Of a stretch of 7,382 bases of DNA, positions 1-4,616 are shown one piece after another. How positions within the stretch are numbered: the first letter of the stretch is position 1; each line of letters begins with the position of its first letter. This stretch comes from Gammaproteobacteria bacterium (GTDB lineage: Bacteria > Pseudomonadota > Gammaproteobacteria > Steroidobacterales > Steroidobacteraceae): assembly GCA_003156695.1 (NCBI GenBank), contig PMHN01000114.1, positions 1 to 7,382 of the forward strand, in the 5' to 3' direction. The translations under genes and the position numbers were made by a program. Below the pieces are notes generated by a model. It had not been told where the DNA came from. It made no database searches and worked only from the letters and a program-made list of their open reading frames with translations.

Positions 1-208
1 CCGCGGCCTGCGCGTGGATTTCGCCGTGCCACTGCGCGGTCACGGCCATGTGCAGAGCGCCCGCAACGCGCCCATCACCAATGACCGATCCGCACACGAC
101 CAGAGGCCCCGCAGTCTCCAGATCACCGGTGATACGGCTGCCTTCGGCCACGAACGTCGGCGAATCGCCGATTTGGTCCATGAGCCTGCGTTTGAGGGGG
201 TCGGCCAT
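1..208 (-). CDS. Bactofilin (polymer-forming cytoskeletal protein), N-terminal part, cut by window edge
   Basis: Bactofilins polymerise without nucleotide into filaments, usually at the inner membrane, where they help position peptidoglycan enzymes and shape the cell. Reading the minus strand from the ATG at 208 gives 69 codons with no stop before the edge. A short polar N-terminus (MADPLKRRLMDQ) is followed by the family's opening signature: TFVAEGSRITGDLETAGPLV, then CGSVIGDGRVAGALHMA and WHGEIHAQAA. The regularly spaced glycines and the hydrophobic residues at alternate positions are those of a right-handed beta-helix. I chose this ATG because GGGAG lies 6 bases upstream and the next in-frame codons do not resemble the family. 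The gene is divergent from the SPOR lipoprotein gene, 52 bases away. The protein is truncated only because the window ends. I am confident of the family from the motif pattern, less so of a specific role. Confidence 0.82.
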   Translation of the reverse strand, partial: MADPLKRRLMDQIGDSPTFVAEGSRITGDLETAGPLVVCGSVIGDGRVAGALHMAVTAQWHGEIHAQAA

Positions 209-235
209 CCGGTGCTCCCAATGGGATTGGCACTG

Positions 236-241
236 ATCATA
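236..241 (-). promoter_or_regulatory. Candidate -10 box of the bactofilin promoter
   Basis: On the minus strand this reads TATGAT, five of six matches to the sigma-70 -10 consensus. Transcription would start near 229, giving a 5' leader of about 20 bases that contains GGGAG before the ATG at 208. No good -35 box is seen at 16-18 bases, so the call rests on the -10 match and its position. I found no comparable promoter for the divergent SPOR gene in the same short gap. Confidence 0.35.
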
Positions 242-260
242 CGAACCCGGCTGACTTAAG

Positions 261-1106
261 ATGCCGACCATGGTCACATTCCAGGGAGGAAGACTCGCCC
301 GAACCGCACTGCTCGCCGGGCTGGCGGTGCTGGCCGCGGGTTGCAGCCGGGAGCAGCAGGACTGGCACTCCGCCGAGAGCGCCGGCACGACGGAGGCTTA
401 CGGCGTCTTCATCGAGCAGCATCCGGACAGCGAGCTGGTGAAGCAGGCAAGTGCCCGCATCGCGCAGTTTGTCGAGGATCGTGACTGGCAGCGCACATCA
501 GGCACCGGGACGCTGACTGCCTACCAGCAGTTTCTCGCACAGCATCCGGTCGGTCACTGGGCGGAAACCGCGCGGATCCGTATCGAGGGTTTTGCTCTGG
601 GGTCAGCACCGCGTATCGAGGCGGAGCCTCCGGGTGAGGCGTCCCCGCTGCAGGGCACCGGCGGTGTACGGCTGATGCAACTCGCAGCAGCCAGCGCGGC
701 CGCGCGCGATGCGACCCAACAACAGCCGGATCCGGCGAGCGCGCCCGCTGAGGCGACGAATGTGCCACCCGAAGCGGCGCAAACCGCGGCGACGTTACGC
801 CTCGCCGTAGCGTCGCAGATCCCGCCGACTGCGAGCGACGCCGCGTCAGTTGCGAGTTCGCGGGGCTACTCGGTGCAACTCGGCGCGTTTGGCAGCGAGG
901 CAACCGCGGGGGCCGAGTGGGATCGCCTGCAAACACACTTTGGCGCGGAACTGGGAGGTCTCTCGCCGCACATCGTTGCCGCCAACACTCCCGCGGGACT
1001 TCTCTACAGGCTGCAGGTGCCGACCGATGATGAGGCTGAGGCGCGCGCGATCTGCGCCTCGCTAAGAACACAATGGCAGGCCTGCATGGCGGTGCCGCAA
1101 CGGTAG
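261..1106 (+). CDS. SPOR-domain outer-membrane lipoprotein with two TPR-like repeats
   Basis: This 281-residue protein is a probable lipoprotein that binds denuded septal peptidoglycan through a SPOR domain. A basic N-terminus (R11, R14) precedes a hydrophobic stretch from about 15 to 27 and a lipobox LAAGC with Cys28. Ser29 at +2 predicts outer-membrane sorting. Two similar units start at D34-W35 and D75-W76, each with an A-Y-x-x-F-(I/L)-x-Q-H-P motif (A46 and A87) like the short helical repeats of BamD-type proteins. Residues 115-200 are a low-complexity Ala/Pro/Gln linker. The SPOR domain spans about 202-278 (YSVQLGAFGS, YRLQV at 249, C265 and C275 in the last helix and strand). Neither the ATG at 261 nor the one at 270 has a convincing ribosome binding site; both keep the signal peptide. 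The divergent bactofilin gene supports an envelope role. No other SPOR protein named in the literature is clearly matched. Confidence 0.85.
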   Translation: MPTMVTFQGGRLARTALLAGLAVLAAGCSREQQDWHSAESAGTTEAYGVFIEQHPDSELVKQASARIAQFVEDRDWQRTSGTGTLTAYQQFLAQHPVGHWAETARIRIEGFALGSAPRIEAEPPGEASPLQGTGGVRLMQLAAASAAARDATQQQPDPASAPAEATNVPPEAAQTAATLRLAVASQIPPTASDAASVASSRGYSVQLGAFGSEATAGAEWDRLQTHFGAELGGLSPHIVAANTPAGLLYRLQVPTDDEAEARAICASLRTQWQACMAVPQR

Positions 1107-1163
1107 CCTGGGTTTGGCCCGGTGTCGGCTGGTGCCGACGGGTTCGGCCCCGCGCGGCCCAGG
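1107..1163 (+). other. GC-rich hairpin directly after the SPOR gene stop codon
   Basis: CCTGGG right after the stop codon pairs with CCCAGG at 1158-1163. Inside it, GTCGGC (1124-1129) and GCCGAC (1134-1139) form a 6-bp stem with loop TGGT. There is no T-run, so this is not a standard intrinsic terminator. It may protect the mRNA 3' end or aid Rho-dependent termination. The structure was read by eye and energy was not computed. Confidence 0.45.
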
Positions 1164-1165
1164 TG

Positions 1166-1193
1166 TTGGCCGGCAGGTGCTGAAACTGACAAT
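1166..1193 (+). promoter_or_regulatory. Candidate sigma-70 promoter for the small RNA
   Basis: TTGGCC (1166-1171) and GACAAT (1188-1193) each match four of six consensus bases and are 16 bases apart. A start near 1200 would produce a transcript of about 160 nucleotides ending at the intrinsic terminator at 1319-1359. Two four-of-six boxes are weak evidence on their own. The call depends on the structured region and terminator that follow. Confidence 0.3.
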
Positions 1194-1199
1194 TCTCGT

Positions 1200-1359
1200 C
1201 ACCGCGTGTTGGGTTGGTGGATTCGCAACTGCTTGTTTGTGCAGCCCTTTGCGAACTGGCACAGGGCTTGCTCCTCATACTGGCAGTTGCGAACAACCTC
1301 CCCGTGTTCGCTCCCTGTACGCCGCGATGCGATTTCCCCCGCACGCGGCGTCTTTTTTT
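1200..1359 (+). ncRNA. Candidate structured small RNA ending in an intrinsic terminator
   Basis: No plausible protein is encoded here, but the plus strand can form a long two-part hairpin. TTCGCAACTGC (1222-1232) pairs perfectly with GCAGTTGCGAA (1283-1293). The stem can extend through GGGTTG (1211-1216) with CAACCT (1294-1299), leaving a 5-base bulge. An inner stem joins GCAGCCCT (1241-1248) with AGGGCTTGC (1263-1271), with one bulged base. A C-rich linker that looks single-stranded (CCTCCCC at 1297-1303, CTCCCT at 1311-1316) leads into the terminator, whose loop is also C-rich. C-rich loops of this kind act in RNAs such as Xanthomonas sX13 and Helicobacter RepG by pairing with G-rich target sites; that comparison concerns style, not homology. 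The alternative is an untranslated tail of the SPOR mRNA. I do not recognise a known family. Confidence 0.5.
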
Positions 1360-1401
1360 GTGCCCTCACTGAACGCCCGCCAGGGAGTGAACGGAGGGGA
1401 G
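1298..1401. repeat. Inverted C-rich module flanking the terminator
   Basis: CTCCCC (1298-1303) and GTTCGCTCCCTG (1306-1317) recur in inverted orientation as CAGGGAGTGAAC (1381-1392) and GGGGAG (1396-1401), with the terminator hairpin between them. The single difference in the 12-base part is a G-U pair in plus-strand RNA. Put differently, a plus-strand and a minus-strand transcript from this locus would each carry a nearly identical C-rich sequence. Confidence 0.6.
1319..1359 (+). terminator. Strong Rho-independent terminator, plus strand
   Basis: ACGCCGCG (1319-1326) pairs with CGCGGCGT (1344-1351). After a single bulged A, TGCG (1328-1331) pairs with CGCA (1340-1343), giving 12 bp around the loop ATTTCCCC. 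A run of seven T (1353-1359) follows directly after one C. On the minus strand the run lies upstream of the hairpin, so it terminates only plus-strand transcription. It lies 212 bases beyond the SPOR stop codon, which is far for that gene alone and favours a separate small transcript. Confidence 0.88.
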
Positions 1402-1446
1402 ACGGGGCATTTACTCGAGGGGGATCGAAGAGATGCCCCGCCTCCC
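1397..1446 (-). other. 14-bp stem-loop, fully paired only as minus-strand RNA
   Basis: The arms are 1433-1446 and 1397-1410 with a 22-base loop. In minus-strand RNA all 14 positions pair, one of them as G-U. In plus-strand RNA the same position is an A-C mismatch, which suggests the minus strand is the functional one. The stem begins 7 bases after the stop codon of the small ORF at 1454-1519. No T-run follows, so it is not a typical intrinsic terminator. It may be a leader or 3' stabilising structure. Confidence 0.5.
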
Positions 1447-1453
1447 GCTGCTT

Positions 1454-1519
1454 TCACTTATGTCCGGCAGCAGCGCCATTTTGCCGTTGGCGTGTTGCAG
1501 CCAGATGTTGCTTCGTCAT
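1454..1519 (-). CDS. Possible 21-residue small protein or leader peptide
   Basis: The ORF encodes 21 residues, starting MTKQHLAATR and ending AAAGHK. It is polar and basic (five Lys/Arg), with no membrane segment. The best evidence is translational: AGGAG lies 7 bases before the ATG, one of the best ribosome binding sites in the window. Against it, only about 8 of 20 sense codons after the start end in G or C, unlike the neighbouring genes, so it may be chance or a regulatory ORF whose translation matters more than its product. It lies 128 bases downstream of the LysR gene on the same strand and just ahead of a strong hairpin. The sequence is not recognised as any known peptide. Confidence 0.3.
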   Translation of the reverse strand: MTKQHLAATRQRQNGAAAGHK

Positions 1520-1586
1520 TGTCCGTCTCCTGTTGCAGAAAGTCGGTTTGTCGTGAGCGCGCCCCAAACTCCTGGCGCGCACCGGC

Positions 1587-1615
1587 ACGATAGGATCCAG
1601 AAACACGCGCAACAA
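1587..1615 (-). promoter_or_regulatory. Candidate minus-strand promoter upstream of the small ORF
   Basis: The minus strand reads TTGTTG (1610-1615), a 17-base spacer, then TATCGT (1587-1592). These match the sigma-70 consensus at three and four of six positions with ideal spacing. Transcription from here would begin about 60 bases before the small ORF. The surrounding 1590-1630 stretch is noticeably more AT-rich than the genes on either side, which fits a promoter but is not decisive. Confidence 0.3.
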
Positions 1616-1647
1616 ACGAAAAGAATTGCGCCACGGATGAGCTGCGC

Positions 1648-2541
1648 TCACGCAGGCGGGTACTGCGCCAGGGCCCAGCGCGTGAGAGCCTGCACCTGCG
1701 GCTTGTGCACGTCCTTCGGCCGGCTCACCAGGTAGTAGGCATCGCGGGTGGCGAGCTCCACCGCAAACACGCGTACCAGCTCGCCGGCACGAATCCACGA
1801 GTCGCACAGCACCCCAGGCACCAGCGCGATGCCGAGGCCGTGTTCGGCGGCGCGTACCACCGCCGACATGGTGTCGAGCTCGATCACCTGCCTGGGCTCC
1901 GGGGTCTCGAGACCGGCTTCTTCTGCCCAGCTGTCCCAGGCAAAGGGCCGCGTGCGGTCGACGATCAGCGGCAGCGTGGCGAAGACCCCGCGACCCAGGC
2001 GCGCCACGGCTGCGGCGTGCTCGCGCGCGCACACCGCGGTCAGCGGGCTCGCGAACAGACGCGTGCTCTGCAGCCCCACTGGCGCCGCGTCCGCGAGCAA
2101 CACCGACACATCGGCCGTGGGCGGGTGCGCCACCGGCCGCGGGTCGCATGTGTCGAGCTGCACGTCGATGAGCGGATGCGCCTCGCAGAAGCCCGCGAGG
2201 CGCGGAATGAACAGTGCACTCGCAAACAGCGCCGGCATCCGCAGGCGCAGCGTCAGGCGCCCGTCGCGCCGCGCGACCTGGGTCAGCATCCGGTCGAGCG
2301 CATCCAGCAGAGGCTGCGCCTCCTCGAGCAGCCGGGAGCCGGCCGTGGTGAGCTCGAGCGAGCGGGTCTTGCGCTCGAACAGCGGCACGCCGAGAGCCGC
2401 TTCCAGCTCCTTCATCTGGTGACTCACCGCCGAGGGCGTCAGGCACAGCTCGTCCGCCGCGAGCTTGAAGCTGCGGTGGTGCGCGGCCGCGCAGAACGCC
2501 CGCAGGTTGCGCAGCGGCGGGGGTCGGGACAGACGCATCAT
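1648..2541 (-). CDS. LysR-family transcriptional regulator, GcvA-like
   Basis: This is a DNA-binding regulator of 297 residues, the normal LysR length. The N-terminus (PPPLRNLRAFCAAAHHRSF) followed by AADELCLTPSAVSHQMKELE forms the winged helix-turn-helix at about residues 10-65, with GVPLFERKTRSLELTTAG as the wing. The PPLxxLRAF opening and the SAVSHQ recognition helix are typical of the GcvA subgroup. Residues from about 95 onward form the effector-binding domain, including a PLTAVCAREH segment and EHGLGIALVPG near 233. The effector cannot be read from the sequence. The start has two adjacent ATG codons and only a weak GGTGG upstream. The gene is divergent from cbpA with a 170-base gap, the classic arrangement for a LysR protein regulating its neighbour and itself. 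It may equally act elsewhere. Confidence 0.92.
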   Translation of the reverse strand: MMRLSRPPPLRNLRAFCAAAHHRSFKLAADELCLTPSAVSHQMKELEAALGVPLFERKTRSLELTTAGSRLLEEAQPLLDALDRMLTQVARRDGRLTLRLRMPALFASALFIPRLAGFCEAHPLIDVQLDTCDPRPVAHPPTADVSVLLADAAPVGLQSTRLFASPLTAVCAREHAAAVARLGRGVFATLPLIVDRTRPFAWDSWAEEAGLETPEPRQVIELDTMSAVVRAAEHGLGIALVPGVLCDSWIRAGELVRVFAVELATRDAYYLVSRPKDVHKPQVQALTRWALAQYPPA

Positions 2542-2570
2542 CAGGCCACCATTGGTTTCGGGCCCTCGCT

Positions 2571-2586
2571 ACGGAGCAAATTCCGT
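2571..2586. promoter_or_regulatory. Dyad ACGGA-N6-TCCGT in the LysR-cbpA gap
   Basis: This perfect 5+5 inverted repeat with an AT-rich centre lies 30 bases upstream of the LysR start codon. LysR proteins usually bind interrupted dyads of about this size near their own promoter, so it is a candidate autoregulatory site. It is short enough to occur by chance. Confidence 0.3.
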
Positions 2587-2669
2587 GCCTTGTCGGGGCA
2601 GTGCACGTGATGCGTCCTTAGGGCCGGCGGCCCGAGCGTCTGCATCGCGCCGGTGCTTGAGAGGGCGCT

Positions 2670-2703
2670 CGCGCACCGCGCCGGTGCGTGCCGAGGCTAG
2701 AAT
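2670..2703 (+). promoter_or_regulatory. Dyad and -10 box immediately upstream of cbpA
   Basis: CGCGCACCG, a 3-base centre and CGGTGCGTG (2670-2690) form an inverted repeat in which every position pairs, with one G-T. Eight bases after it, TAGAAT (2698-2703) matches the -10 consensus at five of six positions. No -35 box is visible at normal spacing, because the dyad occupies that place, so an activator, a repressor or another sigma factor is possible. A start 7 bases after the -10 box would be near 2710, almost at the cbpA ATG. Confidence 0.4.
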
Positions 2704-2711
2704 GGCCCCAT

Positions 2712-3677
2712 ATGGAATTCCGCGATTACTACAAGGTCCTCGGGGTTGAGCGCAGCGCCACAGCGGACCAGGTCAAGAGCGCCTACCGGCGGCTGGCGCG
2801 CAAGTACCACCCGGATGTGAGCAAGGAAAAAGACGCAGAGGCGCGCTTCAAGGAGATGCAGGAAGCGTACGAGGTGCTGAAGGATCCGCAAAAGCGCGCC
2901 GCATACGATGAGCTCGGGAGCGACTGGAAGTCCGGACAGCAGTTTCGGCCGCCTCCAGGCTGGGGTGATGCTCACGCCGGCCGCGAGCCGCGCGGCCGGA
3001 CTCGCGGCGCGAGCGGTGCCGGGCCTGAGGCAGATGGGGCGTTCGCCGACGAGCGCTTCAGTGAGTTTTTTTCTTCGCTCTTCGGCGAGGAGCGAGCCCA
3101 CGCGGCGCGAGCCGCGCGCGCGGCGGGGCGCGACCATCACGCTCGCGTGGAGCTTGATCTGGAGGAGGCGTTTCGCGGCGCGACGCGCACGCTCGAGCTG
3201 CGACACCCGCAGATCACACCCGACGGTTCGCTCGAACTGCGTTCGCGCACCGTGCGCGTCAACATTCCTGCGGGCGTGACCGAGGGGCAGCTGGTGCGCC
3301 TGGCCGGGCAGGGTGAGCCTGCCGCCGGCCAGGGAGCGGCCGGGGATCTGTACCTCGAGGTGCACATCCGTCCCTCCGCGCACTACCAGCTCGACGGCCG
3401 CGACGTGACGCTGAGCTTCTCGATCGCGCCCTGGGAAGCTGCACTCGGCGCCGCCATTACGGTGCCCACACTCGGTGGCGCGGTCGAGATGCAGATTCCG
3501 GCCGGCGCGCAGTCGGGGCAGAAGCTGCGGCTGCGCGGGCGAGGACTCCCCGGCCAGCCTCCCGGAGATGAATACGTGCAGCTCAAGGTGGTCCTGCCGC
3601 CGGCGGACACCCCGCAGGCTAAGGCGCTCTACGAGGAAATGCGCGCCAAACTCAACTTCAATCCGCGCGCAACCTGA
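2712..3677 (+). CDS. cbpA: CbpA-type J-domain co-chaperone (class B DnaJ homologue)
   Basis: CbpA stimulates the ATPase of DnaK and delivers unfolded clients; in E. coli it also binds curved DNA and is associated with stationary phase. The 321 residues give a complete J domain at 1-70 (DYYKVLGV, then His33-Pro34-Asp35 in KYHPDV and AAYDELG), a short Gly/Arg/Pro-rich linker at 71-115, and FSEFFSSLFG. Two C-terminal beta domains follow: VRVNIPAGVTEGQLVRLAGQG at 181-201, and APWEAALGA at 239 leading to VPTLGG and RLRGRGLPG. The DnaJ zinc-finger cysteine motifs are absent, which separates it from true DnaJ. E. coli CbpA is about 306 residues. I chose the ATG at 2712 because MEFRDYYKVLGV is the usual beginning; an in-frame GTG at 2688 would add eight uncharacteristic residues. 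No ribosome binding site precedes the ATG. cbpM follows after 15 bases. Confidence 0.93.
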   Translation: MEFRDYYKVLGVERSATADQVKSAYRRLARKYHPDVSKEKDAEARFKEMQEAYEVLKDPQKRAAYDELGSDWKSGQQFRPPPGWGDAHAGREPRGRTRGASGAGPEADGAFADERFSEFFSSLFGEERAHAARAARAAGRDHHARVELDLEEAFRGATRTLELRHPQITPDGSLELRSRTVRVNIPAGVTEGQLVRLAGQGEPAAGQGAAGDLYLEVHIRPSAHYQLDGRDVTLSFSIAPWEAALGAAITVPTLGGAVEMQIPAGAQSGQKLRLRGRGLPGQPPGDEYVQLKVVLPPADTPQAKALYEEMRAKLNFNPRAT

Positions 3678-3692
3678 GGCGAGGAAACTAAC

Positions 3693-4001
3693 ATGGTAAG
3701 AGTGACGACGGCGGTACTCGAAGCGCACGTCCTTGGCGACGGCGACTGGATCGCAGCGGCGGAGGTCTGCGAGCTGTGCAGGATTGATCTCGAGGCAGTG
3801 CGCGAGCTTGCCGAACTCGGGCTGCTGACTCCCCGTGGAACTCTGCCGGGTGAGTGGCAGGTGCCGGCGACGGCGCTACCACGGCTGCGGATCGTCAGCC
3901 GTCTGATGCGCGATCTCGGGGTGAACGCGAGCGGTGCGGTGCTGGCGATCGAGCTCATCGAACGTATCCGCCATCTCGAGCGGCTCGCGGGCGATCACTG
4001 A
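3693..4001 (+). CDS. cbpM: CbpM, MerR-like modulator of CbpA
   Basis: CbpM binds the CbpA J domain and blocks its interaction with DnaK; it can also affect CbpA binding to DNA. This protein has 102 residues, as expected for the family. The N-terminal half resembles a MerR-type winged helix: a helix around 20-30 (AAAEVCELCRID), then VRELAELGLLTPRG (37-49) and EWQVPATALPRLRIVSRLMRDLGVN (54-78). It ends with the helix GAVLAIELIERIRHLERL. A clear GAGGAAA ribosome binding site lies 8 bases before the ATG. The gene is 15 bases downstream of cbpA, so the two are almost certainly co-transcribed. Its stop codon overlaps by 7 bases the stop codon of the convergent DUF924 gene. The pairing with cbpA makes the call firm despite the low sequence conservation of this family. 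Confidence 0.9.
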   Translation: MVRVTTAVLEAHVLGDGDWIAAAEVCELCRIDLEAVRELAELGLLTPRGTLPGEWQVPATALPRLRIVSRLMRDLGVNASGAVLAIELIERIRHLERLAGDH

Positions 4002-4615
4002 CCGAACGACTCTCCGCCCTTGCGCAGCCACTCCTGCTCTTCGGGAGTACTGGCGCGCGCCAGCGCCTGATTGCGGTGCGGAAAGCGGCCGAAGCGCACG
4101 ATGATCCGGCGGTGGTTTTCGGCCGAGCGCAAGGCGCCCGCAAATATTGTGCCGAGCTCCTGCGGGGCCTCGCTGAGGAGCCGGCGATACGCCGCCACCG
4201 ACTCGTCCTGCACCTCGCCGTTCTCCGCGTGCTGCAACGGCATGTAGAAGAAGAGTCGTTCGACGACATCCAGCGCGCCATCAGCCGCCGACTGCATCCC
4301 GGAGAGCGTCAGCCCCAGGGCCTGCGTGTCGTAGGCAAAGGCGCGTGCGCTGCCACGGAACATGTTGCGCGGAAACTGGTCGAGCACCACGATGAGACTC
4401 AGCCGCCGTCGCGGGCCGTCGGCCCAGCTGGCGAGTTCTCCAGCGATCGCCTTTTGGAACAGCGCGCCGAAGCGCACGCGGATCTGCTCATCGCGCCGCT
4501 GGCGCAGCTCCGAGGGCTCGGCGCCGAACCAGAAACGCATGCGCTGATCGAGCGCGCTGGCCGACAGTGGCAACTGCCCGAACCAGAATTCACGCACGCT
4601 GCGGGCTTCATCCAT
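3995..4615 (-). CDS. DUF924 family protein, function unknown
   Basis: The 206-residue protein shows the full set of DUF924 signatures in order: VREFWFG at 7-13, RFWFGAEP at 27-34, VLDQFPRNMFRGSARAFAYD at 77-96, FYMPLQHAEN at 123-132, HRRIIVRFGRFPHRN at 168-182, and STPEEQEWL near 189-197. The family folds as an all-helical TPR-like protein. Its conserved Asp, Arg, His and Asn residues suggest a binding or catalytic site, but no reaction is established. There is no signal peptide or membrane segment, so it should be cytoplasmic. I chose the ATG at 4615 because it begins the conserved region and lies one base after the antiporter stop (TGA-C-ATG). Translation is therefore probably coupled to the antiporter. 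The long upstream extension of the open frame lies inside the antiporter gene and is not coding. Confidence 0.9.
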   Translation of the reverse strand: MDEARSVREFWFGQLPLSASALDQRMRFWFGAEPSELRQRRDEQIRVRFGALFQKAIAGELASWADGPRRRLSLIVVLDQFPRNMFRGSARAFAYDTQALGLTLSGMQSAADGALDVVERLFFYMPLQHAENGEVQDESVAAYRRLLSEAPQELGTIFAGALRSAENHRRIIVRFGRFPHRNQALARASTPEEQEWLRKGGESFGQ

Positions 4616-4616
4616 G

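Noticed and set aside
1200..1350. 6S RNA as the identity of the structured region
   Set aside because: A long stem with an internal bubble recalls 6S RNA, but the sequence does not match what I know of it, the neighbours are not zapA/fau, and 6S does not normally end in such a terminator.
1306..1392. Alternative long hairpin enclosing the terminator as an anti-terminator
   Set aside because: The 3' arm lies beyond the T-run, so it would form only after read-through. It cannot compete with termination in time.
1114..1593. 159- and 144-codon plus-strand open frames in the non-coding gap
   Set aside because: Both run through the intrinsic terminator hairpin, lack ribosome binding sites and show no protein motif.
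1454..2446. 330-codon minus-strand open frame overlapping LysR in another frame
   Set aside because: Its composition is Arg/Ala/Gly shadow text. Only the final 21 codons, with their own ribosome binding site, merit mention and are listed separately.
1705..2610. 301-codon plus-strand open frame across the LysR gene
   Set aside because: It is antisense to a clear LysR protein, is rich in Arg/Gln/Ala with no recognisable domain, and is typical of GC-rich shadow frames.
2697..3728. 343-codon minus-strand open frame opposite cbpA
   Set aside because: It is antisense to a complete J-domain protein and has no family motifs; a GC-content artefact.
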